37,562 nucleotides of DNA, taken from the NCBI GenBank assembly GCA_024680055.1, contig JAILCP010000003.1, positions 1-37,562 of the forward strand, given 5' to 3'. Positions 9,003-17,593 of the stretch are shown here, piece after piece; position 1 is the stretch's first letter, and the number at the start of each line of letters is the position of its first letter. Made by a program: the position numbers and the translations under genes. The stretch comes from Lachnospiraceae bacterium (GTDB lineage Bacteria > Bacillota > Clostridia > Lachnospirales > Lachnospiraceae). The notes under the pieces were generated by a model, which did no database searches, was not told the DNA's origin, and saw only the letters and a list, made by a program, of their open reading frames with translations.

Positions 9003-9707
9003 CTACTTTTGCTTTTCCATTTTATAACCAAGTCCCCGAATGGTTTTTAAATATCTTGGCTCTTTTGGGTTGTCTTCAATCTTTTCCCTCAGGTTGCAGA
9101 TGTGCACCATAATGGCACTTTCATCGCCAAAGCTGCACTCTGCGCTGACGTTTTCATAAATCTGCACCCTGGTAAAAACTCTGCCCGGATGCTGCATCAA
9201 AAACGCCAGAATCTTATATTCCGTAGGAGTTAAATACACCATTTCGCCTCGCTTTTCCAGCGTCATACTGGCTCTGTCCAGCTTCAAATCACCAATGAGC
9301 ACCTGATCCTCGGATTGCTGCGCCTGGTCATTCAAATGATAATACCTGCGAAGTGATGCTTTTACCCTTGCTACAATCTCCAATGCGTTAAAAGGTTTGG
9401 TGATGTAATCATCTGCCCCCAAATCAAGCCCCAGAATCTTATCCGTATCCTGATTTTTCGCAGACAAAATCATAATTGGAATGGAGGACTTTTTCCGAAT
9501 CTCCCCCGTCAGCTCATAACCATTCATCTTTGGCATCATAATGTCCAAAATAGCCATATCCACATGATTTTCGGAAAGCAGCTGCAACGCTTCCTCTCCG
9601 TCTTTGGCATCAATTACATGAAATCCGGATCCGGTCAAATACAGCTTCAATATTTCCACAATATCCTGATCGTCTTCCGCAATCAATACTGTATACTCCT
9701 TTGACAT
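9003..9707 (-). CDS. OmpR/PhoB-family response regulator
   Basis: 234 residues. The N-terminal receiver has the acidic pair EDD, phospho-acceptor D55 in LDIMMP and K in TKPF; the C-terminal winged-helix domain (about 135-232) ends in TIRGLGYKM. It is the DNA-binding partner of the kinase just downstream. ATG 9707 is seven bases after AGGAGG; GTG 9710 is in frame but too close to that site. Likely targets include the adaptor gene upstream, by proximity only. Confidence 0.95.
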   Translation of the reverse strand: MSKEYTVLIAEDDQDIVEILKLYLTGSGFHVIDAKDGEEALQLLSENHVDMAILDIMMPKMNGYELTGEIRKKSSIPIMILSAKNQDTDKILGLDLGADDYITKPFNALEIVARVKASLRRYYHLNDQAQQSEDQVLIGDLKLDRASMTLEKRGEMVYLTPTEYKILAFLMQHPGRVFTRVQIYENVSAECSFGDESAIMVHICNLREKIEDNPKEPRYLKTIRGLGYKMEKQK

Positions 9708-9740
9708 CACCGCACCTCCTTTGTCTTCTTCATAACTCTT

Positions 9741-9769
9741 ATTATATCTATCTCTATTTCTCTATACAA
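9741..9769 (-). promoter_or_regulatory. Promoter of the response-regulator/kinase operon
   Basis: -35 TTGTAT (9764-9769), 17-bp spacer, perfect -10 TATAAT (9741-9746). It lies in the 74-bp gap after the adaptor gene, so the two-component pair can be transcribed independently of the adaptor. Confidence 0.7.
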
Positions 9770-9781
9770 CAGCAATACATT

Positions 9782-11170
9782 TTATTTTGTAAGTTTCATT
9801 CCCTCCTGCAGTCCGGTTCCGGAAATTTCCACATAATAGTCGGTAATCAAACCTTTTTTAACGGCGATTTTCTTCACCTTTTCAACGCCTTCAGAATCAC
9901 CATCCTCCAGCACTTTTATGTAGGAATTTCCACACCCGTCGTCCATCACATATTCTGCAGGAACTGCCAGAACGTCATCTCTCTCTTTTTCTATAATGGT
10001 AACCTTCACCTTGGCTCCAAGTTGCATGTCACGGGATGGTTCCTTCACGGAAACCTCAATCGGGTATCCATTTTCTTCCACAGGTGAGACATCTCTCACT
10101 TCACCCTTCATTTCCTGACCATCCTTTTCCGACACCGCTAAGGTTGCCTTCATTTTAGGGCAAACTCCCCTAATATTAGCGCTTTTCACCTTAGCGGTCA
10201 CCTTATAGTCCTCATCTCCCTTCAGAGCAAAAATATCCCCTCCGTCATATCGACTGCTGCGTTCCACATACACTCCGGTAATAATACCGTCTGCCGGTGC
10301 TTTGATGTAACAATTCTTCTTCACTCCGGAAGTTGAGGTTTTTCGCACTTTTAAATCGCTTTCTGCATTGCTGTGCTTTTGTTGTGCGTCTTCGTAGGTA
10401 TAGGTTTCATTGTTATACTTGTCCTTGGCTATTTTATAGGCATTTTTCTTCAATACCATAATAGCATTGGCTTTTGTCATTTTTTGTCCGCATGTTTTTA
10501 CACTGTTTTTCGCCTTCTCATAGTCCTGTGACGAAGTATCTTTTATTTCACCCAGATAAGATTTTGCTTTTACATACTCCTGTTCGGCATCAACTAAAGC
10601 TCCCATGGCATCTTCCAGTTCTCTTCCTGCAACATCAAGCTCCCTCTCTGCACTGTCTTTTGCCTTTTTCGCCTTATCCATCGTTCGTTTCGCAGACACT
10701 TCTTTACTTTTGACATCGGCTAGTCTTTTTTCTATATATATATTATTTTTTGGGGTATTCTCTTTTGTGCCGTCGTCCTTTAAAGAATTGTCCTGCTCAT
10801 TCGCCGGGCCATTGTCTGTACTGCCCTTTAGCATGGTGGTTCGCTTATAAATATGTACCGGACCGTTTTCCTTTGTGGTTTCCATAATTGCAAGGATATC
10901 GCCTTTTTTCACCCGATCGCCTTTTTTCACCCACATTTCTTTTACCTTGGCATTTTTCATATCTGCACTCACATAATAAGTGGACATACCGCTGATTCTT
11001 CCCTCAGCCACCACTTTCTTCTTCAAAGTTTTCCTCTGAATTTTTGCAGTCTTAGCCTCGGCGTCCAATACATGCTTATCATTTCTCACATACTGATACA
11101 TTCCCATGCCGCTAAACGCAACAACCGCAGCCAACAGGCCTGCCAAACATCGTCTCAATCCACGTGCCAT
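9782..11170 (-). CDS. HlyD/MacA-like efflux adaptor (membrane fusion protein)
   Basis: 462 residues. An N-terminal membrane anchor (about 7-25) is followed by a lipoyl-like half (about 50-95, with VKKGDRVKKGDILAI), a long Lys/Glu/Ala-rich coiled coil (about 145-270), the second lipoyl half (KAPADGIITGVYV), a beta-barrel region (about 310-395) and a membrane-proximal end. Such proteins connect ABC or other exporters to the cell-envelope space; in Gram-positives they usually partner MacB/FtsX-type transporters. No transporter gene is adjacent; the next genes are the response regulator and kinase. The nearest MacB-like ATPase/permease pair is at 34650-37562, and a link to it is speculative. ATG 11170 has AGGAGA. 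The upstream region carries two repeat structures. Confidence 0.85.
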   Translation of the reverse strand: MARGLRRCLAGLLAAVVAFSGMGMYQYVRNDKHVLDAEAKTAKIQRKTLKKKVVAEGRISGMSTYYVSADMKNAKVKEMWVKKGDRVKKGDILAIMETTKENGPVHIYKRTTMLKGSTDNGPANEQDNSLKDDGTKENTPKNNIYIEKRLADVKSKEVSAKRTMDKAKKAKDSAERELDVAGRELEDAMGALVDAEQEYVKAKSYLGEIKDTSSQDYEKAKNSVKTCGQKMTKANAIMVLKKNAYKIAKDKYNNETYTYEDAQQKHSNAESDLKVRKTSTSGVKKNCYIKAPADGIITGVYVERSSRYDGGDIFALKGDEDYKVTAKVKSANIRGVCPKMKATLAVSEKDGQEMKGEVRDVSPVEENGYPIEVSVKEPSRDMQLGAKVKVTIIEKERDDVLAVPAEYVMDDGCGNSYIKVLEDGDSEGVEKVKKIAVKKGLITDYYVEISGTGLQEGMKLTK

Positions 11171-11265
11171 AATCGTCTCCTATACTTTCTTCAAGACTCA
11201 CCTTAGTCATATTAACGCAAAAGGCTTAAGAAATAAGTGGGGTGTTTCTAAAGAAATCTTAATTT

Positions 11266-11340
11266 TTCCGGTATCCCATGGCATTAATGCCCTTTGACGC
11301 TTGCGGAAACTTCGGCTGTAAATGCCATGGGATACCGGAA
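11266..11340. repeat. Perfect 20-bp inverted repeat with 35-bp loop
   Basis: The arms 11266-11285 (TTCCGGTATCCCATGGCATT) and 11321-11340 are perfect reverse complements. It lies 96 bp upstream of the adaptor start and 11 bp before the 51-bp array. No T-run follows on either strand, so it is not an obvious terminator. It could be a cruciform, an operator or a short non-autonomous element; no target-site duplication was recognised. Confidence 0.85.
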
Positions 11341-11350
11341 TATGTTTCTT

Positions 11351-11707
11351 GGAGGCGGTCTACGTTTTTATTTCCCCAGAACGCCTCCGAACCATCTTCT
11401 TGGAGGCGGTCTACGTTTTTATTTCCCCAGAACGCCTCCGCGGCTTCTTCTTGGAGGCGGTCTACGATTTTATTTTCCCAGAACGCCTCCGAACCATCTT
11501 CTTGGAGGCGGTCTACAATTTTATTTCCCTAGAACGCCTCCGGGACATCTTCTTGGAGGCGGTCTACGCTTTTATTTTCCCAGAACGCCTCCGAACCATC
11601 TTCTTGGAGGCGGTCTACGTTTTTATTTTCCCAGAACGCCTCCGAACCTTCTTTTTGGAGGCGGTCTACGATTTTATTTCCCTAGAACGCCTCCGCGGCA
11701 ACTTTAG
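11351..11707. repeat. Tandem array: seven 51-bp hairpin units
   Basis: Units begin at 11351, 11402, 11453, 11504, 11555, 11606 and 11657, an exact 51-bp period. Each contains GGAGGCGGTCT and AGAACGCCTCC, which pair (10 of 11 positions) around a pyrimidine-rich loop of about 16 bases. Stem bases are unchanged in all seven units; differences fall in the loop and in the linker between hairpins. Because 51 is divisible by three, the array reads open in several frames, but the unit differences change amino acids freely, so it is treated as non-coding. With the inverted repeat it occupies most of the 748-bp gene-free gap between the divergent adaptor (minus) and antiporter (plus) genes. From 11708 to the antiporter promoter I see only a short duplicated CCTCCGCGGCAACT segment. 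Confidence 0.9.
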
Positions 11708-11824
11708 GAACCACCTCCGCGGCAACTCTAGATCCACATCTCCATGCCACCCCCTAAAAACCGCTCCAATATCTACTTTTTATTGCCATAATCCCTTTTA
11801 TGATTACTATGTTTAATAAATCTA

Positions 11825-11853
11825 TTGACTTTTGTAATATCTTGTGGCAAAAT
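11825..11853 (+). promoter_or_regulatory. Probable promoter of the NhaC-type gene
   Basis: -35 TTGACT (11825-11830), 17-bp spacer, -10 CAAAAT (11848-11853), giving a leader of about 58 nt. Confidence 0.5.
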
Positions 11854-11918
11854 CTAACATGGTTTTATTAAGCAAATAAAACCTATCATTTTATTTTTCT
11901 TAAGAGGGGTATCAAAAA

Positions 11919-13265
11919 ATGGAGAAGAAAAAAGGTGGCGCGATTGCGCTTCTACCAATTCTTGTATTCTTAGTCTTTTACCTTGGCTTAGGTATTATCT
12001 TTGAATACGTCATGAAAATCGAGATGGGATTCTACAACATCCCTATCGTAGTTGCATTCTTACTTGCAATTTTAGTCGCATGTTTTCAAAACAAATCCTT
12101 AAATTTTGAAAGCAAATTGGATCTTATGGCAAAAGGTGTGGGCGATCCTACAATTTTAACCATGTTGTTAATTTTCTTAACCGCCGGCATCTTTGTTGGA
12201 ACAGTTGGAAGAAACTCCGCTGAAAGCGTAGCTTACTTCATGCTTTCCATTGTACCTGCAAAATTTGCAGTTGCCATTTTATTCATTGTAGCCTGCTTCG
12301 TATCAACAGCTATGGGTACATCTTGCGGAACAATCGCTTTGATTATGCCGATCGCACTTGCTGTTGGAAAAACAGCCGGCTTCTCAATTCCACTTTGTAT
12401 CGGTTCCATTATCGGTGGTTCCATGTTTGGAGATAACTTGTCCTTCATTTCCGATACAACCATTGCCGCTTGCGGTACACAGGGTTGTGAAATGAAAGCA
12501 AAATTCAAACAGAACTTCTGGATTGCATTACCGGCAGCAATTGCAACTTTAATTGTAATTATTGTTATGAGTATGCAGACCGATATTAACACCTCTATCA
12601 ACGAAAGCTATAACTTAGTGGAATTAATTCCTTACGTTTTGGTTTTAGTTGGTGGTTTGGCTGGATTCAATGTATTCCTTGTACTTCTTGCAGGTATCGG
12701 TTCCGGAGCAATCATCGTTATTGCCAACGGTTCTGTAGCACCTGTAGATTTACTTAAAAATATGGGAACCGGAGCTTCCGGATCTTTTGAAACAGGTTTT
12801 GTTGCTATCCTTGTAGCTGCACTTTGTGCATTGATTCGCGAATATGGCGGATTTGAAGCATTGTTATCTGTTATCGGTAAAATGTTCAAGGGTAAACATG
12901 CCGGACAGCTTGGTATCGGTCTTTTAGTTGGAATCATGGATATTGCAACTGCTAACAATACCGTATCCATCGTTATGGTTGGACCAATCGCTAAAAGCAT
13001 GAGCGAAACCTACGGAATCACTTCCGAAAAGACCGCATCTATTTTGGATATTTACAGCTGTGCATTCCAGGGAATCATTCCTTACGGAGCTCAGATGTTA
13101 TATTCCATTTCAGCGGCAGTAACACTTGGTTATACCGTAAGTGCATTTGAAATAATGCCTTACTTATTCTACCCATTCTTCTTATTAGCTTCATCAATTA
13201 TCTTTATGTTCTTGGTACCGGATCACGGTATGAAGAAAACAGTAAAGAGAACCGTAGCTGAATAA
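11919..13265 (+). CDS. NhaC-type Na+/H+ antiporter family protein
   Basis: 448 residues, highly hydrophobic, with about 11-12 predicted membrane segments. The motif GSMFGDNLSFISDTT (about 167-181) matches the conserved NhaC-family signature (GxxFGDxxSPxSDTT), and a second half-repeat contains LLVGIMDIATANNTVS. The family exchanges Na+ for H+, or organic substrates in its malate-lactate/arginine-ornithine branches, so the exact substrate is not certain. ATG 11919 has AGAGGGG nine bases upstream. It is monocistronic, with its own promoter and a strong terminator shared with the convergent EAL gene. Confidence 0.85.
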   Translation: MEKKKGGAIALLPILVFLVFYLGLGIIFEYVMKIEMGFYNIPIVVAFLLAILVACFQNKSLNFESKLDLMAKGVGDPTILTMLLIFLTAGIFVGTVGRNSAESVAYFMLSIVPAKFAVAILFIVACFVSTAMGTSCGTIALIMPIALAVGKTAGFSIPLCIGSIIGGSMFGDNLSFISDTTIAACGTQGCEMKAKFKQNFWIALPAAIATLIVIIVMSMQTDINTSINESYNLVELIPYVLVLVGGLAGFNVFLVLLAGIGSGAIIVIANGSVAPVDLLKNMGTGASGSFETGFVAILVAALCALIREYGGFEALLSVIGKMFKGKHAGQLGIGLLVGIMDIATANNTVSIVMVGPIAKSMSETYGITSEKTASILDIYSCAFQGIIPYGAQMLYSISAAVTLGYTVSAFEIMPYLFYPFFLLASSIIFMFLVPDHGMKKTVKRTVAE

Positions 13266-13279
13266 GAAACAAAGCCAAA

Positions 13280-13312
13280 AAGAAGGTCCTGATGATTCAG
13301 GGCCTTCTTTTT
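13280..13312. terminator. Bidirectional terminator between convergent genes
   Basis: A 13-bp stem AAGAAGGTCCTGA/TCAGGGCCTTCTT (13280-13292 with 13297-13309, one wobble pair) with a 4-base loop is followed by T on the plus strand (13308-13312) and by a T-rich tract on the minus strand. It serves the NhaC gene and probably the EAL gene, whose stop is at 13311. Confidence 0.88.
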
Positions 13313-15452
13313 ATGCTGCTAAAACAATAATCATAATCGCTACTGCTTTTGTGACAGGGTCTTCTGACACTTTTCTTAAAAGTACATTTGATTTTATTCC
13401 ATTTTCTACACTATTATATAATTCAACCCAGGAATCGGAAGCTACGGCTTTTTTTACCGCCGCCACAAAGTTGGGTTCCGGCATTCGGATCAAAACCTGG
13501 CTGTTTTGAAGTTTCTTTTTATCGGATACAAAATCAGCTTTGTATAAGAAATCCACATAGGTTTTATTTCCTCTGAGGATATAAAACTCATCATCCCGGT
13601 ATTCAATCACACCAACCGGCACCATGGTAAAACAGGTTCCAATCAGGCCCTCCTCTTTGATATCCGGCTTTAGGAGGCTAACCATGGATATGGTTCTGTA
13701 ATAGCTGCGCTCCTGTTTTTTCTCACGGATAAGACCGTTTCCCTTTGTATAGACCTCCACAAGCTGTCCGATGGACAATGGCTTTTGGTAAAAGAAGCCC
13801 TGCTGCTTGTGACATCCCATTTTCAGAAGAATGCCTGCCTGTTCCGCAGTTTCCACGCCTTCCACAATGGTCTCCACGCCAAGTTTTGCCGCCATTTCAA
13901 TCAATTGGCTCAAGATGATTTTGGTTTTGTCGGAGGTCTCCACATCCTTCATAAATTTTATATCAAATTTCACCAGGTCAAAATCAAATTCATGCAAGGT
14001 ATTCAGCGAGGAATACTCGCTTCCGAAATCGTCCATCCACACCTTGAATCCGGCACGATGGAACTTGATAATCACTTTTTTCAAAAATTCCACATCCACA
14101 CCGGTTACGCTTTCGGTGATTTCCACATTGAGCAGGGAATGATCCAGGCCTGCCTTGTCCATTCTGGTGGAAATTTCTTTTACCATATCGCAAAGAAAAA
14201 GGTCGTGTCTGGAAAGATTCACGGACACCGGTACCAGTTCGATGCCGGCTTCTTCTTTTTCTTTCATGTGCGCTATAACCAGCTCCACCACCCGTAAATC
14301 CAGCTTATAAATAAGTTTGGCGTCCTCAAGGACCCTGATAAACTCTCCTGGGGAGAGGTTCATGCCATCGGGCACCTTCCAACGGGCCAGTGCCTCCTCA
14401 TTGCACACCATACCGCTGACAGAGCGGATAATCGGCTGATAATATACTTGAATCCATCCTTCGGACAACGCGTCATCCAAATGGGTTAAAACATAGTCCC
14501 GCATCATGGATTTTTTTCTTAATTCTTCGTCATAAAAATGATAGCTTGAAACATAGGTATTTTTATCCTGATCACAGGCGATTTTGGCCCGGTCGCAGGC
14601 AAGGCTGACCGAAACATCACCATAAATGTCCTCATAGATGCCCACGCGAATTGGCGAACTTCGTTTGTTGTTGGCCACTTTCACATCTTTAAAAAGGGCG
14701 GTCAGTTTTTGTTTTAGCCCTTCTGCGTCCGCATAGACCACAAAATGGTCTCTGCCAAATCGACCGCAGCAATCAAGACCAAAATGGTGCACCAACAGTC
14801 TTCCCAGGGCATGAATGAGATTTTCCCCTTCTTCCATGCCGTATTTACTGTTAAAAAACTTCATTCCGATAATGTCCACAAACAGAAACGCCGTGGTCTT
14901 GCCCTTTTTATTCATGGCATTTCTGCCTTCGGTCGCCAGGGTAAAAAAATAGGACATATTGGGAAGTCCGGTTAATAAATCATAGTGATTTTCCCTTGCA
15001 ATCATGGTTTTCTTTGCAAGATTTTTCAGCTCGTCCAAGAGCTCGCCGTCCTCAGAATTTGTCTGGGCAAAACACCCTTCTTCCATATACCACACAATGG
15101 ATAATTCCGTTCCATCCGCTGTGTTAAAATGTTTTCCGTAAGCATGTAGAAGTTTATAATGAGCATCTCCTTTTGCCTTGTAGCGGTACACCACGTCATA
15201 GTACGGTGCTCCCGCCACAAACTCATGCAACAAATCACCCACTCTGGCCACGTCTTTTGGATGTATATTGTTGTGCATATGGCCTTTTAGCGCCTCACCG
15301 GCTTCTTTCCTTTTAACGCCAATAAGGTCGCTAAATCCATCGGAAAATGAGATTATAACGACCTTATTATGCACGAACTGATACACCACATACGGAATCG
15401 GTGATTTTCTCATCAGTTTTTGCTCATTCTTATCATATTCATACTTTTTCAT
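13311..15452 (-). CDS. PAS-GGDEF(degenerate)-EAL signalling protein
   Basis: 713 residues from ATG 15452, which has GAGG nine bases upstream. An in-frame TTG at 15515 lies inside the predicted promoter and is rejected. Order: PAS-like region (about 20-130), GGDEF domain in which the signature is GRDHF (233-237), so cyclase activity is unlikely, EAL domain with E353 in EALARW, the ITES, DDFG and EGVET motifs (about 320-580), and a C-terminal extension of about 120 residues with no recognised family. It probably acts as a c-di-GMP phosphodiesterase with the dead GGDEF as a regulatory or GTP-sensing module. Soluble: no membrane segment was seen. It pairs logically with the PilZ protein. Confidence 0.9.
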   Translation of the reverse strand: MKKYEYDKNEQKLMRKSPIPYVVYQFVHNKVVIISFSDGFSDLIGVKRKEAGEALKGHMHNNIHPKDVARVGDLLHEFVAGAPYYDVVYRYKAKGDAHYKLLHAYGKHFNTADGTELSIVWYMEEGCFAQTNSEDGELLDELKNLAKKTMIARENHYDLLTGLPNMSYFFTLATEGRNAMNKKGKTTAFLFVDIIGMKFFNSKYGMEEGENLIHALGRLLVHHFGLDCCGRFGRDHFVVYADAEGLKQKLTALFKDVKVANNKRSSPIRVGIYEDIYGDVSVSLACDRAKIACDQDKNTYVSSYHFYDEELRKKSMMRDYVLTHLDDALSEGWIQVYYQPIIRSVSGMVCNEEALARWKVPDGMNLSPGEFIRVLEDAKLIYKLDLRVVELVIAHMKEKEEAGIELVPVSVNLSRHDLFLCDMVKEISTRMDKAGLDHSLLNVEITESVTGVDVEFLKKVIIKFHRAGFKVWMDDFGSEYSSLNTLHEFDFDLVKFDIKFMKDVETSDKTKIILSQLIEMAAKLGVETIVEGVETAEQAGILLKMGCHKQQGFFYQKPLSIGQLVEVYTKGNGLIREKKQERSYYRTISMVSLLKPDIKEEGLIGTCFTMVPVGVIEYRDDEFYILRGNKTYVDFLYKADFVSDKKKLQNSQVLIRMPEPNFVAAVKKAVASDSWVELYNSVENGIKSNVLLRKVSEDPVTKAVAIMIIVLAA

Positions 15453-15517
15453 TTGTTCTAGCCTCTTCACATGAATCCCTATCTGACTGTCTGCTTCAAA
15501 AACTATATAACACAAAA

Positions 15518-15523
15518 ATTATA
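15518..15523 (-). promoter_or_regulatory. -10 element upstream of the PAS/EAL gene
   Basis: A perfect TATAAT, 66 bp before ATG 15452. No clear -35 hexamer is visible at 17 bp. Confidence 0.45.
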
Positions 15524-15597
15524 GGCCAAAATCGTTACCATTATGTGAAAAAACAGGATTTGACGAATCCAAGGTTTTGAGTGAAAATATAAGAGTT

Positions 15598-17004
15598 ATG
15601 AAGTATTTAAATAAAACACAATTAAAACCATTACACGGGGCCTTTGTCTTTTTTATCGCAGTACAACTTCCCCTTGCCACCTTTCTTGTGAATTACCAAA
15701 AGATTCTCTGTGGCACCCTTTCTGTTTGTATGGTGATACTTTTTCTGACCGCCCTTGCAAAAGAAACAAAAACCCTCTCTTACCGGGGGTTCTATCTTAT
15801 ACCGGAAATTATTGGCGCCCTGTTTGGTGTGCTGTTTTTGCTGACCAAATGGTACACCGGCTTTTTGGTGCTGCTCATTTGTGCCATGTTCATCCTGCTA
15901 AGAACCTTCTTTTACCTGCTTCTTCATGAAATGAAGCACTGGGAGGGTCGGATTATGGCATCCATTTCATTGATGGCTCTTTTAGGGCTCTATATCGGAA
16001 CCAACTTCTGGCTGGTGGCCACAGCTTTTAACCCCATGGTTTACGTGGGCAAGGTGCAAAAACATTACCGTGCCGCCAACGCCTTTCATCCGGAAATGTA
16101 CGAAGATCCTCTGGAACTTTCTGCCGGGGAAATTGTATACAGCAACATTATCTATGGAAAAACCTATCCCAACAGCCGTCTGGACATCTACGAATCCAGC
16201 GTCCGCGGCGAAAACAAGCCTACAGTGATTTTTATTCACGGCGGCGGCTACATTGCAGGAACCAAATCCGGCGGTCAGCCTTTTGCCAAAAATAACGGTT
16301 TATCCAAATACTTTTTACAGCTGCTGAAATCCGGTTACAACGTGGTGTCCGTCGATTATTGCTACGCCCCGAAGTACCCGTATCCAACCCAGCTAAAACA
16401 GGTAAATCAGGCGTTGAAGTTTTTAAAAACCACAGGGTCCTTTTACGGCCTTGATATGAACCGGGTGGTTCTTGAGGGAAAATCCGCCGGCGGCAACATT
16501 GCCGGCATGTTGGCTCTTATTTCCACCAACCAAAAAGTGGCTGATTCCATGAACCTGAAACCGGTGCTTTCCAAGGACAATATTAAAGCGGTGGTATTTG
16601 CCTCTGCCCTTTTGGACAATACGCAGTTTTCCACCACCCACAACTTTATGAAAGACTACGGCTTTTATCAATATGCCAGAGCGGCCTTTCACTCCAACAG
16701 TCCCATGGAAAGCCGCATTGCAAAAAAGACCGACATCATTTCTCAGGTCACAAAAGAGTTTCCGCCTACCTACCTGTCTGACGGAAACTATGCCACCTTC
16801 TATTCCCAGGCTCAGGCCCTTCACCGGCGCTTAAATAAACTGGGTGTGGAAAATACTTTGAATCTCTATTCCAGAGAACAGGAAGTGCTTCCTCATGCCT
16901 ACGAAATGAACATGAAGTATAAAAGCACTGCAGATAACCAGGAAAAAACCATTCACTTTTTAAACATTCACGCAAAGCCACCGGCTTATGTATCTGATAA
17001 ATGA
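15598..17004 (+). CDS. Membrane-anchored alpha/beta hydrolase (HSL-like esterase)
   Basis: 468 residues from ATG 15598; a TTG at 15577 is in frame, and neither has a strong ribosome site. The first 150 residues contain about four membrane helices; the rest is an alpha/beta hydrolase. The oxyanion motif HGGG is at 214-217, the nucleophile S296 lies in GKSAGG, and D395 (LSDGN) and H433 (PHAYE) complete the triad. This is the hormone-sensitive-lipase/carboxylesterase arrangement. Substrate unknown; membrane placement suggests a lipid or envelope ester. It is divergent from the PAS/EAL gene and convergent with tag. Confidence 0.85.
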   Translation: MKYLNKTQLKPLHGAFVFFIAVQLPLATFLVNYQKILCGTLSVCMVILFLTALAKETKTLSYRGFYLIPEIIGALFGVLFLLTKWYTGFLVLLICAMFILLRTFFYLLLHEMKHWEGRIMASISLMALLGLYIGTNFWLVATAFNPMVYVGKVQKHYRAANAFHPEMYEDPLELSAGEIVYSNIIYGKTYPNSRLDIYESSVRGENKPTVIFIHGGGYIAGTKSGGQPFAKNNGLSKYFLQLLKSGYNVVSVDYCYAPKYPYPTQLKQVNQALKFLKTTGSFYGLDMNRVVLEGKSAGGNIAGMLALISTNQKVADSMNLKPVLSKDNIKAVVFASALLDNTQFSTTHNFMKDYGFYQYARAAFHSNSPMESRIAKKTDIISQVTKEFPPTYLSDGNYATFYSQAQALHRRLNKLGVENTLNLYSREQEVLPHAYEMNMKYKSTADNQEKTIHFLNIHAKPPAYVSDK

Positions 17005-17021
17005 AACTAAATTTAAAAACA

Positions 17022-17050
17022 GGAGATTGCTAATTGCAATCTCCCTTTTT
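17022..17050. terminator. Bidirectional terminator between hydrolase and tag
   Basis: A perfect 9-bp stem GGAGATTGC/GCAATCTCC (17022-17030 with 17036-17044) with a 5-base loop is followed by T on the plus strand and by TGTTTTT on the minus strand. The tag stop codon lies in the loop. Confidence 0.88.
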
Positions 17051-17581
17051 ATACAAAAAACATTGTTCCTCATGGGAATAAATCACCCCGATGGCCTGCA
17101 GGTAGGAATAAATAATCACGCTTCCCACAAAACGCATTCCCCGTTTGTACAGATCCTTTGCTATGGCATCGGACAGTTCATTGGTGGTTTGATTCCATTC
17201 GTAAATTACCTTACCGCCGGTGAATTGTTTCAGGTAATTATCAAAGCTCCCATACTCCTTTTGCAGCTGCAAAAATATTTTTGAGTTCTTTATACTGGAA
17301 TTAATTTTCAACTTATTTCTTATAATGCCTCGATTGTTTAGAAGCTCTTTCACCTTCTCATCGTCGTAGGCCGCCACTTTTTTTACATCGAAGTTATCGT
17401 AGGCCTGCCTGAAATTTTCCCGTTTATTTAAAACGCATTCCCAGGACAACCCTGCCTGAAACGACTCCAAAATCAGCATTTCATAAAGGTATTGTTCCTT
17501 ATGACACGGCACACACCATTCTCTATCATGATAGGTTACGTAAAGCCCATTCTTTTCGTTGCACCACTTACATCGATTCAT
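17030..17581 (-). CDS. tag: DNA-3-methyladenine glycosylase I
   Basis: 183 residues, the normal Tag length. It removes 3-methyladenine from alkylated DNA (base excision repair). The N-terminal RCKWC with C4, the YHDREWCVP segment with its His, and the C-terminal H...C (SHEEQC) supply the Tag zinc-binding set. LESFQAGLSW, the glycosylase signature with the catalytic-pocket Glu, and RFVGS are also present. ATG 17581 has AAAGGGAA upstream and follows the rsmH-like stop by 12 bases, so it is the last gene of the MATE-rsmH-tag operon. Confidence 0.95.
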   Translation of the reverse strand: MNRCKWCNEKNGLYVTYHDREWCVPCHKEQYLYEMLILESFQAGLSWECVLNKRENFRQAYDNFDVKKVAAYDDEKVKELLNNRGIIRNKLKINSSIKNSKIFLQLQKEYGSFDNYLKQFTGGKVIYEWNQTTNELSDAIAKDLYKRGMRFVGSVIIYSYLQAIGVIYSHEEQCFLYKKGDCN

Positions 17582-17593
17582 AACTTCCCTTTC

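Noticed and set aside
11278-11816. Overlapping open reading frames with repeated LEAVYVFISPERLR-like peptides
   Set aside because: The 51-bp period keeps several frames open at once. Differences between units are freely amino-acid-changing while the hairpin stems are invariant, and no convincing ribosome site was found.
15453-15515. Upstream TTG start for the PAS/EAL protein
   Set aside because: A TATAAT box at 15518-15523 puts the probable transcription start at or beyond this codon, and no ribosome site precedes it; ATG 15452 has one.
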